NCBI GenBank assembly: GCA_001599595.1
Contig: BCHH01000021.1
Coordinates: 402,703 to 466,702, forward strand
Direction of reading: 5' to 3'
Origin: Beverwykella pulmonaria
Lineage: Eukaryota; Ascomycota; Dothideomycetes; Pleosporales; Melanommataceae
Length of the DNA: 64,000 nt
Each line of letters starts with the position of its first letter. Position 1 is the stretch's first letter. The notes beneath the pieces were generated by a model that was not told the DNA's origin, did no database searches, and saw only the letters and a program-made list of their open reading frames with translations. Shown here piece by piece: positions 46,945-60,800 of the stretch. Both the position numbers and the translations under genes were made by a program.

Positions 46945-47154
46945 TGTGACGGTGCTGCTCGACCATATGTCACATGAAAACGTGTCAGATGTGATAGTGA
47001 CAAGGCCTGCACCCGGACCGTATCCCACTGTATATAGGATCGATTCACCTGAGTACCTCTTCTCTCTCTATCTTAATGTAGCTGAAATAGAGCCTACTTA
47101 TCCTGTCATTACCTCCCCCCACCCACGATAGTGAAGACCGTGTTCGTCATTACA
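46945..47154 (+). repeat. LTR remnant, family A (short copy)
   Basis: Begins TGTGACGGTGCTGCTCG, includes CTGTATATAGGATCG and ends near TCGTCATTACA. It matches the start and end of the 300-bp LTR at 55081-55380 but lacks about 90 bp from the middle. The flanks (ACTAG / TCGGG) do not form a target duplication. It lies just downstream of the MFS pump. Confidence 0.75.
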
Positions 47155-47332
47155 TCGGGATACCTTTATTTATATTGCACAGGGAAAAATTGTTATGTAT
47201 ATATAATACAGGGCAGTTTATTTATTGAGAAGGTCGAAGAAGTTAATTCCTGATTTTCGATCAGGCAAATCCATAGTGAGTAACTTTTGTCACCCTATGG
47301 AAAGAAGGGTATGAGATTACTTATAATTTTCG

Positions 47333-50300
47333 TTACGCCATATCGTCACCTAAGCCAGTACCTGTTTTCTCCTTCACCCGTATCCGCAGCTTCCTCTTTT
47401 CCTGCTCTCGTCCTACCTGTCGCCAGAAAACATCTGACTGTCTGACAGCTCTTAACCGCTGGATATACTCGTCTATGTATCTGACTTGACGATATCTCTT
47501 CTGGTTCATGACTTTATAGTTTTGACCAGCAATCCAGGGCCTTACCCAAGGCCATAGTTCAGCCAGGCGAGCAACAAGCCATTTGGTGGGGACTGTCAGC
47601 ATGTATAGTAGAAGTGCGAGCGAAAACTGATGGAAAGATAGAATGCAGGCGATGATAGTGAAAGCTACCGAAGTCGGGACTGCTCACCGATTGCACTATT
47701 ATTAGTACACAATTTGGACTCCGGAAAGGACTAGATAGACGAAATGACTTACACATCCAATTTAGCTCCTCATTAAGCGTCCCCAAGCCATCCTTATAGT
47801 CTTGAACATTCATACCGAAGATGCTAGAACAGAAGGATAGTGGCAGCTAACTAAATTAGCATGACCAATAGCGAAGGCGAGCAAAATAACACGGATTGTA
47901 CTTACGAATATCGCCGTGAAGATGGAGAATAACATGATGGACCGCCCCTGATTTGTTACCTCTACTTCTTGGTTGACGGCTTCTCGTGAAGCTATTAATG
48001 TCGCGTGTCTATCCTTCAGACTTACAGAATCGCGGATCTACTTGCGTCCACACCATTATTGTTAGTCTGATCAAACACAACGGCACCATTGTCAGGGTAT
48101 ATTATGAAAGTCATAGCAATGAAGAAGTGGTCTTACCATTGTGGACACATGACCTGCGGCTTGAGAAAATCGACTGATCTGAGAATACTGCTCCTGAAAG
48201 AAAAGCTCAAAGTCATTTGCGCACGACAAAGTCCAGGTAACTGCAGCGATATTCTTGACTTTCTTCTCTTTGTTTTCTTGGTAGGCCCTCAAAGCCCGCA
48301 TGATGTGATTAACCTCGCTTCGACTCATACTGCTCGAAGTAGAATCCTTGGGTCGGACAAAATCGGGGAGAAGTATCTCAGCAATATTCATATGATATTC
48401 TTTTAGAACACGTCGCTGAGTCGCCTTGATACATGTAAGAATTTGAAGCTGGGAGGAGATTCTCTCTGCTTGCTTGAGTAAGGCTGCCTCAGGATTAATA
48501 TTCAACAAGGCTTTGTGAAGATCCACGGTTTCAGACTCGTCATTTCGAGCGTATGCTGTACTCAACTGGTCTGTAATTTTCCAAGTCTGATTGCGGGCCG
48601 TGATCTGTTTAGAGGTCTGCATTCCACGCATTAGCGAGTCTTATCCGTGGGGAGATCCTGAGGTGGGAGTTTCCGGGTCGACTTACGATATCGCTGATAG
48701 CGTCTTCAAATATTTGTGTCACGAGGGGCTGCCCATCCGAATATGGAATGTTCTCGTAGAATGTTCTACAACATATGTCGAATATTATGAGGGCCAGATC
48801 GTATGGCGATGCAACCTCCCGCTTTCCTTCATACGAGAGACGATGCTTGATTCGTTGCATTACCCCAGAAGGGTTTTCTGAGCAAACAGTACCCCATCTT
48901 TGAGGGAAACTAGTTATAATGGTATCTGCTGCAGAATCAGAGATAGTAGTTTTCGCATTGGACATGGGAGCGCTGGGGGGCCTTACTGCCATTTAGAATG
49001 AACAGCCACAATTGATCAACCATCAGGAATTTGGGGACGGCACGAATATCCCGCACGCATTCTGGGCATCGGTATGTGCGAGAGCAGTGGTGACGTAGCG
49101 GTGGCTTTGCTGGCGAAGTGGCCTTGCAAACAACCTGATCTTTATCAAGCACCTCCGTGGATCTGAGAAAGCTGTAGAGGGTCAAGGACTGATGAAGAGT
49201 TCTTCGTGGATGCAGCGGCGGGTTTTGGCACAGGTAATTTCTCACAAGATGTCGATCCTCATAGTATTCCACCATCTGGTAGATCCGGGCAGCATGCAGA
49301 AGCATCTTGAAAAGTATCAAGCGTTGTGTGGTGGGTTTGCATCGGGGTACCGTCAGTCTCTGTGGGCTAGTGTTGCCAACGCTACTTGCACACTCAAACA
49401 CTTCATCTACGATGGTAGAAATACTAGTCCTATTATCCGAGGATCTTAGGCGCTGGCGGTCTGGGGTAGCCCCTTCTCCACCAATTACCTCATCAGAGAG
49501 CGTGAAATCGTTAGCATCAACGGCTTGTCTTACTGAATCAGCCAATTGCTTTCGGCCTTGGTCGGTGTCCCAATGGAGATACGGAGTCTGGGAATATTAT
49601 TAGTCTTACCCGCAAACTAGGGCCATGCATGTAGTAGCACATACGAAGAGAACTAGGTTTTGGTGCATTCGACTACCGTTAGGCGAGGCTATATATGGTA
49701 AGAAATGTTTGTGGAAAACTCGTCCTCGTAAAGAGTACTTACGAATCTGAATTGTTTCACACAGAGGCTCTAAATGTCTCATATGCACAGATCCGCTGCT
49801 GTAATTCTTCCTTCGATGTCCTCGCCAGAACACCTGACGTAGTAACTCATGTGTTTGGCGATTTTTCTTTGGTTTTTGGAATAGATCATCGCGGAAGGGC
49901 CGTTCCTCACCATAATGGCGCGCAATAGTCTCCTAAGGTGCCATCACTACATTGCCCAAGAGATAATTTTCATGAGCCAGCCTACCTCTACCCAGGACAT
50001 GTTGTTTGCCGGGAGGTGAAACCATCGAATCATTCCGTCCTCGCACCGTTTAACAAGAGGATTATTTTCTCCCTTGTCAAAAAGAAGCGTGGACAGCGAA
50101 ACTAGTTGACAAGGAAATACACCAGACAATTTGGGATCGCTATACGGCTGGCCGTCCTTGAAATACACCACGGACGCGCTGAAATCGTCTTCAAGGAGAC
50201 TTGGCCTCTGTATATGTGTCCGGTCGTCGACCGGGTCGGTATTTATAGCGCGTAAGTCATCCTCTGTGGTGCGAGAAGGTCGATGTGTTCTTGTTGAGGG

Positions 50301-50600
50301 GTTCTGACTGGCTCCAACAGATTTCTTGCTACCTCGAAGACGCCGGAAGTCGCTTAGAAGCTTTGAAAGATCCGTCATCAATGCTTCAGCCTCAGGTTCG
50401 GTCCTCAACTTAGATAAAATCCTATCCCGTCTTTTCTCTGCCTCTTGGATATAATTTTTTATCTCTTCTCTTAAGTTGTTGAAGAAATCCTCCCTCTTGT
50501 CTTCATCTAGACATCCCGTGTAGTGGAGCACATGGTCCTTAATGTTGGAATTGTGTGGTGTCCTCGTGAGACACGTTACAGACTTATTTTGAGGCTTCAT
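47333..50600 (-). CDS. CorA-like Mg2+ transporter-domain protein
   Basis: Nine exons can be joined without breaking frame: 50600-49986, 49932-49743, 49688-49645, 49587-48987, 48928-48687, 48616-48137, 48037-47906, 47846-47753 and 47679-47333, giving 914 residues. The large N-terminal soluble part contains MIRWFHLPANNMSWVEE and PNGSRMHQNLVLF, found in a fungus-specific CorA-like group. A long helical region leads to the CorA hallmark Gly-Met-Asn (779-781, in SIFGMNVQDY) after a hydrophobic segment. A second membrane span (FTIIACILSFHQFSLALLLY) and a basic cytosolic tail follow. It is probably a divalent-cation channel-type protein, but this fungal group is mostly untested. The last intron's acceptor (CAG at 47680-47682) has an alternative three bases upstream. 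It is divergent from the alpha-glucosidase gene. Confidence 0.8.
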
Positions 50601-51646
50601 ATCAAGAGAGTAAGCAAAAATAATTCAAGGCCATTCCTGCGTGATGGACAGTAAGGCCTTTTATAGATGGGCCGAATGAAACGACAGTGAAAGCGAGATG
50701 AAGCACCGAACAAGTCATTATGTCACCTTACACTGCAGCCATAAGCCACATTAAAATTGTCATCGTAAGAAGCAACCACACCAAAGGAAAAGGTGGGCTG
50801 AGTGGCAATCGGTAGTTCAGATCTATATCAGCAGAAGTCGTACACCTCGATTTCCAGTATCGCGACACGGACTATATGGGCTCTCCTCCCCTCACATTAG
50901 ATAGTATCAAGTTTTACTTTCAGCAGTAACAAGATGCAGCCAGCAGACATGTCGTACTAACACATGAAATATATGTTTCGACTTTATAGATTTCAGGAGT
51001 TTTACTAACTGGAATGAGACAAGTGAAGGCAGCCCTTGCCTAGATGTATCGATACTGGAGGAGACGTGTGAGAAAAACGAGCTTTGATCAAGAGAGAGCG
51101 GTAAGGGCTCGATTAGAATCTGAGCTATAATGTGGGGTACTAGTTTTGGCCATCAGGCGACGACCTAGACTCCATATTTAGAATAGTGGGGCAGATGATT
51201 GGTTCGGTCAGTTGACATAATGGGCGCCATTCTGCGCCACATCAGACCATCATCGGTGCAAAACAGCTGCTCAAATACTTGTATTGCAGCTGGAGCCTAT
51301 CTCGCTTAAAATTAAGATGTGCCTTGCTGGTGTGCCTTGCGGCTTTCCCGTCCCGCGACTCTTATCCAATATTGGAATTATCGCTTAATCCTGTCTGCTG
51401 ATATGATCGTGCGAATGATATAGAACCATCAATCGTACGACATTTTGGCAGTTGCATGTACAACTAATGTCTCCCCATTCTATGACTGCCAGGTAGTATA
51501 TCAGGAGAGAGTATTGTATTGCAACATTGTGCAAGCCACTATCTTTACGCTGCCGTGTGAGAGGAATAAAGCACCAGTTCCTCCTAAACAGATGCGAACA
51601 GCAACTTCATTCGTATTATTAATTCCAAACGTTTAAACATCCTATT
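50601..51646. other. Divergent intergenic region, CorA-like / alpha-glucosidase
   Basis: About 1 kb holding both promoters. No feature recognised. Confidence 0.5.
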
Positions 51647-53747
<2,101 letters not shown>

Positions 53748-54151
53748 TCGGCGCCAAATATTGTGATGGGATAGATCCCATGCATGTGCCCACGTGTGGG
53801 CTTGAGTAGCGCAATGACGCAAGTGTGTTTGTTACATGCATAAATACCGACTACGCAAGCTGAATCGTGCTGATTCAACTTGTGCATGCCTTTTGGCTCA
53901 GTGGTTTAGCGCATGTAGTCGTGCCGTTGATCCAGTGGATCTGAACCCTTACAAATATGACGAGTTGAACGATGTATATCAGTAATGAGCACTCCACTCG
54001 CACGGGCTTGATCGGTGAGTCGGTTTAAGAGACATTTCCAGCATAGCAAGAAAAAAAGCCCGCAAATTGTAATCATCTTAATCTGTATCTAAGGCCTTCA
54101 AGGCAAATGAGTGCGTGATCGTAAATGTTCGAACGGACAATGTGTAATAAG
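53748..54151. other. Intergenic, no gene recognised
   Basis: About 400 bp. A segment near 53891-53965 has an A-box-like stretch (TGGCTCAGTGG) but does not fold as a tRNA by eye. Confidence 0.4.
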
Positions 54152-54582
54152 TGTGACATTGTCACGAGCAACCTTCCCCTCCGGGCCATCCTCGGCCAGC
54201 CTTCGGCCAGGTCTCGGACCACGTGATCTCCAGTCACGTGCCGATCTGTATATAGTTACCCTCCGACTCCTGAGTACTCCTCAAGGATTCGTCTTGAATA
54301 CACTTTATACCCATATTTCGATCTCCTGCCGACAGTCTCCTTACAGACATACTAACAGGGAACAAAACGAATAGGTGAACTTGGCGCGTATAGGCTTGAT
54401 TCATTAATATTATTATTTAATCTATTTACTGTCTCGTACCGGCCCTAGCTAGAGCCATGTAGACTATTGCCTAAGGAGAAACCTATCTACGAGGGAAACC
54501 TTTCGTATGCCTTATATGTTGTTAGTACGCTCTTGAGTGTATATAGCTATTTTCTAAATAATCGACCGCCCATCCTGTCACA
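54152..54582. repeat. Possible solo LTR with TGTGACA/TGTCACA ends
   Basis: A 431-bp segment starts TGTGACATTGTCACG and ends CATCCTGTCACA, so both ends carry the same 7-bp inverted repeat. It contains a TATA-like CTGTATATAG near 54247. No 5-bp duplication is visible at its edges (ATAAG / CTTGC). Size and ends fit a solo LTR of another family; orientation is uncertain. Confidence 0.4.
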
Positions 54583-55075
54583 CTTGCCTTGTATATAGGG
54601 GAAATCAAGAAGGAAAAAGAATTAAGGATAATTTAGGAGAGAGAGAGGAGGAGGAAGGGGAGAGTCTACGGACCAGGGTAGGATTCAGGTAGTCGCTTCG
54701 TCGTCATTGCTCCTTCGCTCCCACATTGATAATTTGTCGACTATCTCGTTCTCTAGTTATTTTGCTACTGTGAACTGCCGCAAAACTTTCTGTTTTATAA
54801 ACCACTATGCTACGTAGTCACTATATATAAGGTATTTATAAAGATATTTGGTAAGTATCATATCTGTCGGCTCGCTGTGCTTATGGCAGATCTCTATGCT
54901 TCCGGCCAGATAGCTTTTGCTTTTGTTCAAAGCTAACCTTCTGTCTGATATTTGTATCCTCAAAGAAATGTTGTTGCTTTAGTATACTGTATGGTTTATC
55001 CATGTAAACCATATATTTTAACACAGAGTCTTTGTCTTGGATACGATAGATGAGATCCTGATGGATTGATTTAGC
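54583..55075. other. AT-rich intergenic stretch
   Basis: About 0.5 kb of AT-rich DNA between two LTRs. Nothing coding is seen. Confidence 0.5.
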
Positions 55076-55080
55076 GATAT

Positions 55081-55380
55081 TGTGACGGTGCTGCTCGTCA
55101 GCTCAACCACACATCACATGAACACGTGTCAGAGACGACGGTGGCGCACGCTCAGATCCACCACGTTCACATTGGCGTGAAGTGTAATTATCAGCCGCAC
55201 CATGAACTGATCTCAGGACATGCTCGGTCGGGCCGCGCCCGGACCATACCTTTCTGTATATAGGATCGTTCTCCCTGAGAACCTCTTCTCGCTCTATCTT
55301 AGTGTACTTGAAATAGAGCCTTCGTATCCCTTCATTTGCCTTGCGCATCCACGATGGTGAAGACCGTGCTCGTCATCACA
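55081..55380 (+). repeat. Solo LTR, family A (300 bp, with 5-bp target duplication)
   Basis: The element runs from TGTGACGGTGCTGCTCG to GTGCTCGTCATCACA. It is flanked by GATAT at 55076-55080 and again at 55381-55385, a perfect target-site duplication. A TATA-like CTGTATATAGGATCG near 55254 marks the likely promoter. No internal retrotransposon genes remain, so this is a solo LTR left by recombination. It is the longest copy of this family in the window. Confidence 0.9.
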
Positions 55381-55385
55381 GATAT

Positions 55386-55816
55386 GGGATTCAACTTGTC
55401 CTAACTTATTTTTCAAGCATTGATGCCTTGATTGTATAGTGTGGGCTCTTCTTGAGTAGGCTGGATGGAAGCGGGTCCATCGGCATTCGGATTAGCTGTC
55501 GGACGAGGAGGTTTCACAGGTTTTTCGATAGGACGATAGGTTGTTCAAGACTGATGTATTCCCATACATCTCCTGATTGATCTATTCCTTTGAAAACAAA
55601 GATACAGTGCTCCTAATCGGATTCCCCTCGAAGAACGGGTTCGGTAGTGGACATATTGACGACGAGATCGATAGGTAGGATCAAGTAATAAACAACCATG
55701 ATAGGTAGGTAGCAAAAAGATATCGGTTAGGTGCGATCCGGCTCATAACCGTGAGTAGGGTGTGTAAGAAAGTGTATCAAGATATGTATTGTTTGTGAGG
55801 TATGTACAGCTAAAAT
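55386..55816. other. AT-rich stretch upstream of the HET relic
   Basis: May contain decayed 5' parts of the HET gene. Nothing is recognisable. Confidence 0.4.
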
Positions 55817-56374
55817 ATGTATGACAGACTGATTAGTCAGTGGCATATCCACGTGACGGTATGGTGTCCTGGTCTTACAACAGCGTCTTGTATCTCCGAC
55901 AACAATGATAGCGACGAAATCGAGGACATTTGCCTAGATGTCGTTGCAGTGAAGATTCATTGCGAGAACGCCGATATGATGTACGACGTCTTGACACCAA
56001 AGTCGTGGCTATTCGTAACACTAGCGAACTACATACCCTTCGATGCAACAGATTCCCTCGATAAGGTATATGGACCGCTCAATCTGGTCAAAACACGCGC
56101 TGAGGTAGAAACTCTCAACATTAACTATGAGAAGAGCGTGGAAGAAGTATACGCAGACGCAGTTATAGTAACCATCAAAATGGATATAACACTAACGACT
56201 CTTGACTACGTTACGCACCCCCAGGACTATAATAACAATGATGGATATTAATCGTGGGCGCCCAGATAGGACATTTTTAGAAGCGCGATACCATTTTTGA
56301 TTCTAGAAAAGACTCCCTTGTTTCGGTGTGACGGGCAGCTGAGAGAGCATAGAGCTGAAAATGGGTTGTATTAA
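55817..56374 (+). pseudogene. HET-domain (heterokaryon incompatibility) gene remnant
   Basis: One frame reads FDATDSLDKVYGPLNLVKTR, then YEKSVEEVYADAVI, then a TAA followed by SWAPR-stop-D. In intact HET proteins the corresponding blocks are 'A-DPRDKVYGLLGL', 'DY-KSVEEVY-D' and 'SWAPRWD'. So this is the region just after the HET core, with stops at the places where Tyr/Gln-type and Trp codons are expected; TGG to TAG fits the second. No N-terminal HET motif can be found upstream. HET proteins trigger cell death after fusion of unlike strains; this copy is dead. Confidence 0.6.
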
Positions 56375-56930
56375 GTGCCTCACCCATGTACCAGTCCTCG
56401 CCAACGCTGCTTAAATGCGGAGACGGTCCGGGCTCATAACTGTAACCAAAAAGACGTCTTAATTATATATTTCTAGAATAGACATATATGTATACTGCTT
56501 ACAAATTGTATTCAAGGGGCCACCAACGGAAAGTCTTATGCGTCTAGAAAGCTAGGGAAAATAGACTTAGTTGCATTTCAAATACGTTGATCAAGGGCTT
56601 ATCACAAATAGAGCGATTAAAGAAGGATCTGAGCGTGAAGAAAAGCATTGTGATTATTAATAGAGCCATAATTTCCATTAATGCAGGCAGCAAGTTTTAA
56701 ACCCAAGCATTTCTACTAGAAGGGTATCCTAATTTAGCTATAGTAGACGACTTTCGCAGTTTTTCAAGGACTAGAATGTAAAGCTAAAACTTATTCCACT
56801 TACCTGCATATGTGACGACCCCGTCACATGACACTGTCACATGATCTCGCTTATCCTTATATATAACCATGCTGCCGAGTTACCTCATCTCGGCACCATA
56901 AGCGAGCTTTTGCCACCAAAAAACATTAAA
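56375..56930. other. Intergenic, AT-rich
   Basis: No gene seen. Near 56811-56870 short TGTGAC/GTCACATGA repeats precede a TATATATAA box, resembling an LTR or a promoter. Confidence 0.4.
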
Positions 56931-57065
56931 ATGCCCACATCAACCAAAAGCACCAATTTGATCGGCCAATCTGGGACTGCACCAATAGTGGTTCACAGGC
57001 CTGCACATAGCGGAACACCGCACTTTCAGCAGGACAAGCTCCACACATATTGCAGCACTGCCTGA
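56931..57065 (+). CDS. Possible 44-residue ORF behind a TATA box
   Basis: The ATG at 56931 follows AACATTAAA and lies about 70 bp after TATATATAA, a plausible promoter spacing. The 44-residue product has no signal peptide, is rich in Ser, Thr and His, and matches nothing I know. It may be a retroelement leader or chance. Confidence 0.15.
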   Translation: MPTSTKSTNLIGQSGTAPIVVHRPAHSGTPHFQQDKLHTYCSTA

Positions 57066-57818
57066 GAAAGGCAGGGGATGGTCTTTTGATCACATGTAGT
57101 GTAAATTTATGGTATAAGATGGAATAAGCCCTTTATACCCAAGCGTACATAACGGATAGGGTTAGTAATTCAAGCACAGCGATGGGCTGCTTCATGCAAA
57201 ACTTTGGTTTTAACTAGACAGCTAAAGCGTTTAAACGGATCCGTTTGACTTGCGTAGTGATGGGCTGAGCCGGCGAAAACAAGCCTTGGCGTTTTCATAT
57301 CCTTTGACGGCTGCAGCATTGAGTGTGAAGTTGGACTCGGCCCCTTCCGATGCGCAGCTTATAGGCTGTGCTTTGGCAGTGAATCCTTAGGGCAGCTAAT
57401 AGCAGCACCACAGAAGGCACTGTCTCCGGGGGAGAGGTTGGCCAGATCCTGGCTTAGGACCATGAACGAGTTGTTGGCATCAGATACTATTACATACTGA
57501 GGACTTAGAAAGGGATTACTTGACACGCTGCGTGGCTCCCTTCCATCATTCAACATTCTAGATCTTCTATTAACCTGGTAGCAAACTTCCTGCATTGCAT
57601 GCCTTAGGTAGCTAGAATGAAAACAGATGCAAGCGCTTCTGGTGCCATAAGCCCATCGAAGCAAACCGCAATCGCCAAGTTCACATCGACAGCAAGTTAT
57701 ATTTAAAATCAAAAGGTTAAGCAGCACTTCATTACATATTGCATAGTCAACAGCTAGCAAAATCACAGCCTGAACCATTAGTATTCACCCTTTTCGATGC
57801 ATTATCCCTTTCGTCGTG
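57066..57818. other. 3' flank of the NLR gene
   Basis: A minus-strand open frame of about 139 codons (57359-57778) lies here. It has some protein-like text near its end but no start context, and I do not call it. Confidence 0.35.
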
Positions 57819-60800
57819 TCACTCGTCATCAATCTCACCCAGCGGTCCATCACCTTCATTCTGTGGTTCCCAAACCGTACCTCGGTTAAACACCCGGACC
57901 ATAACAGGGCCCCGGTTCATCAGATCCCCCTCAGACCCATTTTTCTTCCAACACTCGAGAGCCGCCGTAGCATCGGCGAGAAGGTGTATCATTCCGATCT
58001 TGCGCTTATCCTTGTAGTTAACCTTGCCATCTTTATGACTCGTCCCTCCCTGTACGCAGTCTGATTGAGCGAGGCTATCCAAAAAAACCTGCGCTGCGAC
58101 CGCTGATGATAATCCATGCTGGATGGCAGACCTCAGGGCATCAAAAGCGGTGTTGAGGGATCGTTGGCCACAAGGTCTCATAGGGGGTTTGGCGTGCATC
58201 GGCTCCCAATTGGTCTGTTGTGCCAAGAATAGTGGGCTGTAGCCATTGCCTTGGGTAATTAGTCCTTTGAGGTGACTGATCGCCTCATCAGAGACGGCGA
58301 TAATGAGTTGCCTGTGTAGGTCGCTCTCTAAATATGTCTGCAGTGCATCAGAAGCGGTTCCTGTTTCCGGATGCCAGACTTTCGCGTCGCACTTCTCGAT
58401 CGCGTCCTTTAGGATATTGGGGATACGATTCTTGATGAAGTCTGGGATATGTTCCTCCATGGGAGGTCCACCGTATGAAATCTTGTCAAAAACAAGGCCC
58501 TCCTCAAATCCGGAGGGCCGGAGCCCTGCTGTAATGCTCCGCCATCGATCAAGGTCCTCGACGGTGGTGCACCGGAAATGAGTCTTCGATAGGAGCCGAG
58601 CATACTCCTTGATCGTGCTGCAAACCTCCCATCCCTCCATGTACATCACCGGATGCTGATAGTACTTGGACAGGAACATTGGAATAATCGTGGCAGCCAC
58701 GGCCTGAAGTTCGTCGAAGTGGAAGAGGAAAGCCAGCAGTCTAGCTCCCCACCAACACCAGCCCCCTATTCCCGCGCCAATGGATCCTGAGCCTGGTAGG
58801 TGGTTACCGATGTCGCCCAGGACGCTAGCTGCAGTTTTAGCAGCTTCGACATAACTCCCATTCTTTTCGTACAGCATAGCAAGCCTCCGAGCTTCGTCTT
58901 GTAACTGTATAAGGGCCTGCATACTATCTGACTTGCGTACGATCTTCTTGATATCTCGTAGTTGGCGCTCCTGAAACTCGATCGCCTCTTTCCTCTTGCC
59001 GTTTGCCTCGAGAAGGGCAGTCAGTCTGCCTGCACAGAGAACGTCGAACAAGTTCTGGTTCTCATCTTCGGGCCTGACTACTGACTCAATGACTTCAAGG
59101 GCTTCCTTTTGGTCATTAAGCAGTGCCGAAAGCTGCTCTGCTGTGTTGTATATATGTCCAGGGTAAGGTGGCTTGTAATCTTTGATCCCCTTCAGGGTTC
59201 GCTGCAGCGAGTATGTAGCGGCATCCCTATCACCCATCTCCAGCTGCAGTTTCGCCAGTTTCTGGGAAGCACGATGAGCCTTCCACTCAAACTGCCATGG
59301 GGAACCATCGATGCCATCAAGAGCACTTTTCAACGGCCGTGCACAGTCCGATGCCTGTCTGTTTTGGGCCGCGTAGCATTCTGAGAGATCCATGGCCAAG
59401 TCTAGCGTGTCCGAGGTCGGATGACTCTGAGACATCTCCTCTAATGAGCCCTCAAAAGCTTTCTCGAGGAGTCTCACGCCATCTGCCGCTTCGTTTGATC
59501 CACCTTTCTTGAAAAAGACTTTGGAAAGGCCCACCTGGATAGGACGAATACGCCAGGTCTGAGGTATTGACAACGCGTTTGCAACTGCAAGAGCGGATTT
59601 CGCCCAGGCTTCAATCTTGGGAGGTACCTCATCAAAGCCCAGCTTGCTGTCTTCAATGTTTAAGAGGGCTCCGACGAAAGGATGGGGCCAAAAGTCCCCA
59701 GTCTTGGTGAGGTCGTAGTGCCACAAACGCGCTGGCTTGTCGAATGTCAGAAGGTATGCGAGAGTCAAGGCCGTATTCTGCGTCGCTGTATGCGAGCTGC
59801 CGAGAATGAATTTCCTGGCGTCGACTGCGTGTTCTGCAGCCTCAATCATCTGTTCTCGGCCTCGGAAAGGAAGGAGAAATCTCAGAATTGCGGCTTCGAG
59901 TCCTATCACATCTTCTGAGATGATAAGATCTCTTGGAAGTCGATTCTTCAGGTTCTTGAGCTGCGCGGTTCCAGACCAGGAAATTCCGTTGACTTCGTAC
60001 GATGAAGCCACATGAGTTGACCAGTATGTGGCGGCGTATTCTAGCAGAGATCCTTCGGGGCTCTCAAGAATATCCTCGACTTTGGATGCGATCCACGTCG
60101 CTTTTGGTTCGAAACCGGCGAAATTATGCAGCGTGAGATACGAGACTGATGCCACCATGTGAGCAACGAGGGGTTCTGCAAGCAGAGTAAATAGGAGACT
60201 CACGGAGGCTGAATGCTACCTCACAGTGCAAGGTGTACTCATTCATATTATTGGATATTCTTGGGGTATTGCCGTCCTCATTCATCAATTTCTTTACAGG
60301 ACCTGGCGGCGGTTTCCGGAGCAGGTACTGCCGAAATGACAGGTGCACAAGCGTCACCTTGTCATCCTCAGTGATCGATATCAAGGGCGAGAGAAGGCGA
60401 GATAGTCGGTTGCGAGATTCACTGATAACGGATTCCGCGATTTCGAGTCTCTTCACTCCCGGTGTGAGTTCTGCAGCTACAGTTAGCTCCTCGACCGTTA
60501 ACGGTCGCTCAGGTAATGTGCAAATGAGCCACCTTAGAGTTTTTCCGGCTTGGAGGCGACGACGCGAAACAGCCACCCGAGATAGAAGGGTTTCATAGAT
60601 TCCGTCAAGCCCCTTCTCACCAAGCTGTCTAAGATCTGGAAATTCGTCAATGGCTGCGAGAACCTCCGCGTCGTTCGACATATCCTCTAAATAACCCGTG
60701 TTCGAGCCACCTCCCAACATTAGTCGGACCCAAAGGAACATGGCGCCAGCGTGATCTATGATTTTGGAAGCTGTCTCCTTTCTGCCGACTTCGGACGTAT

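Noticed and set aside
53891..53965. Possible tRNA gene
   Set aside because: An A-box-like TGGCTCAGTGG is present, but the B-box-like sequence (GGTTCAGATCC) is on the other strand and no cloverleaf forms by eye.
57359..57778. 139-codon minus-strand frame after the NLR stop
   Set aside because: No start context, no family, and the NLR already ends naturally upstream.
60176..60203. A 28-nt intron at the end of NLR exon 3
   Set aside because: Too short for a spliceosomal intron; the next acceptor at 60146 gives a 58-nt intron and the better family sequence FSLLSYLTL.
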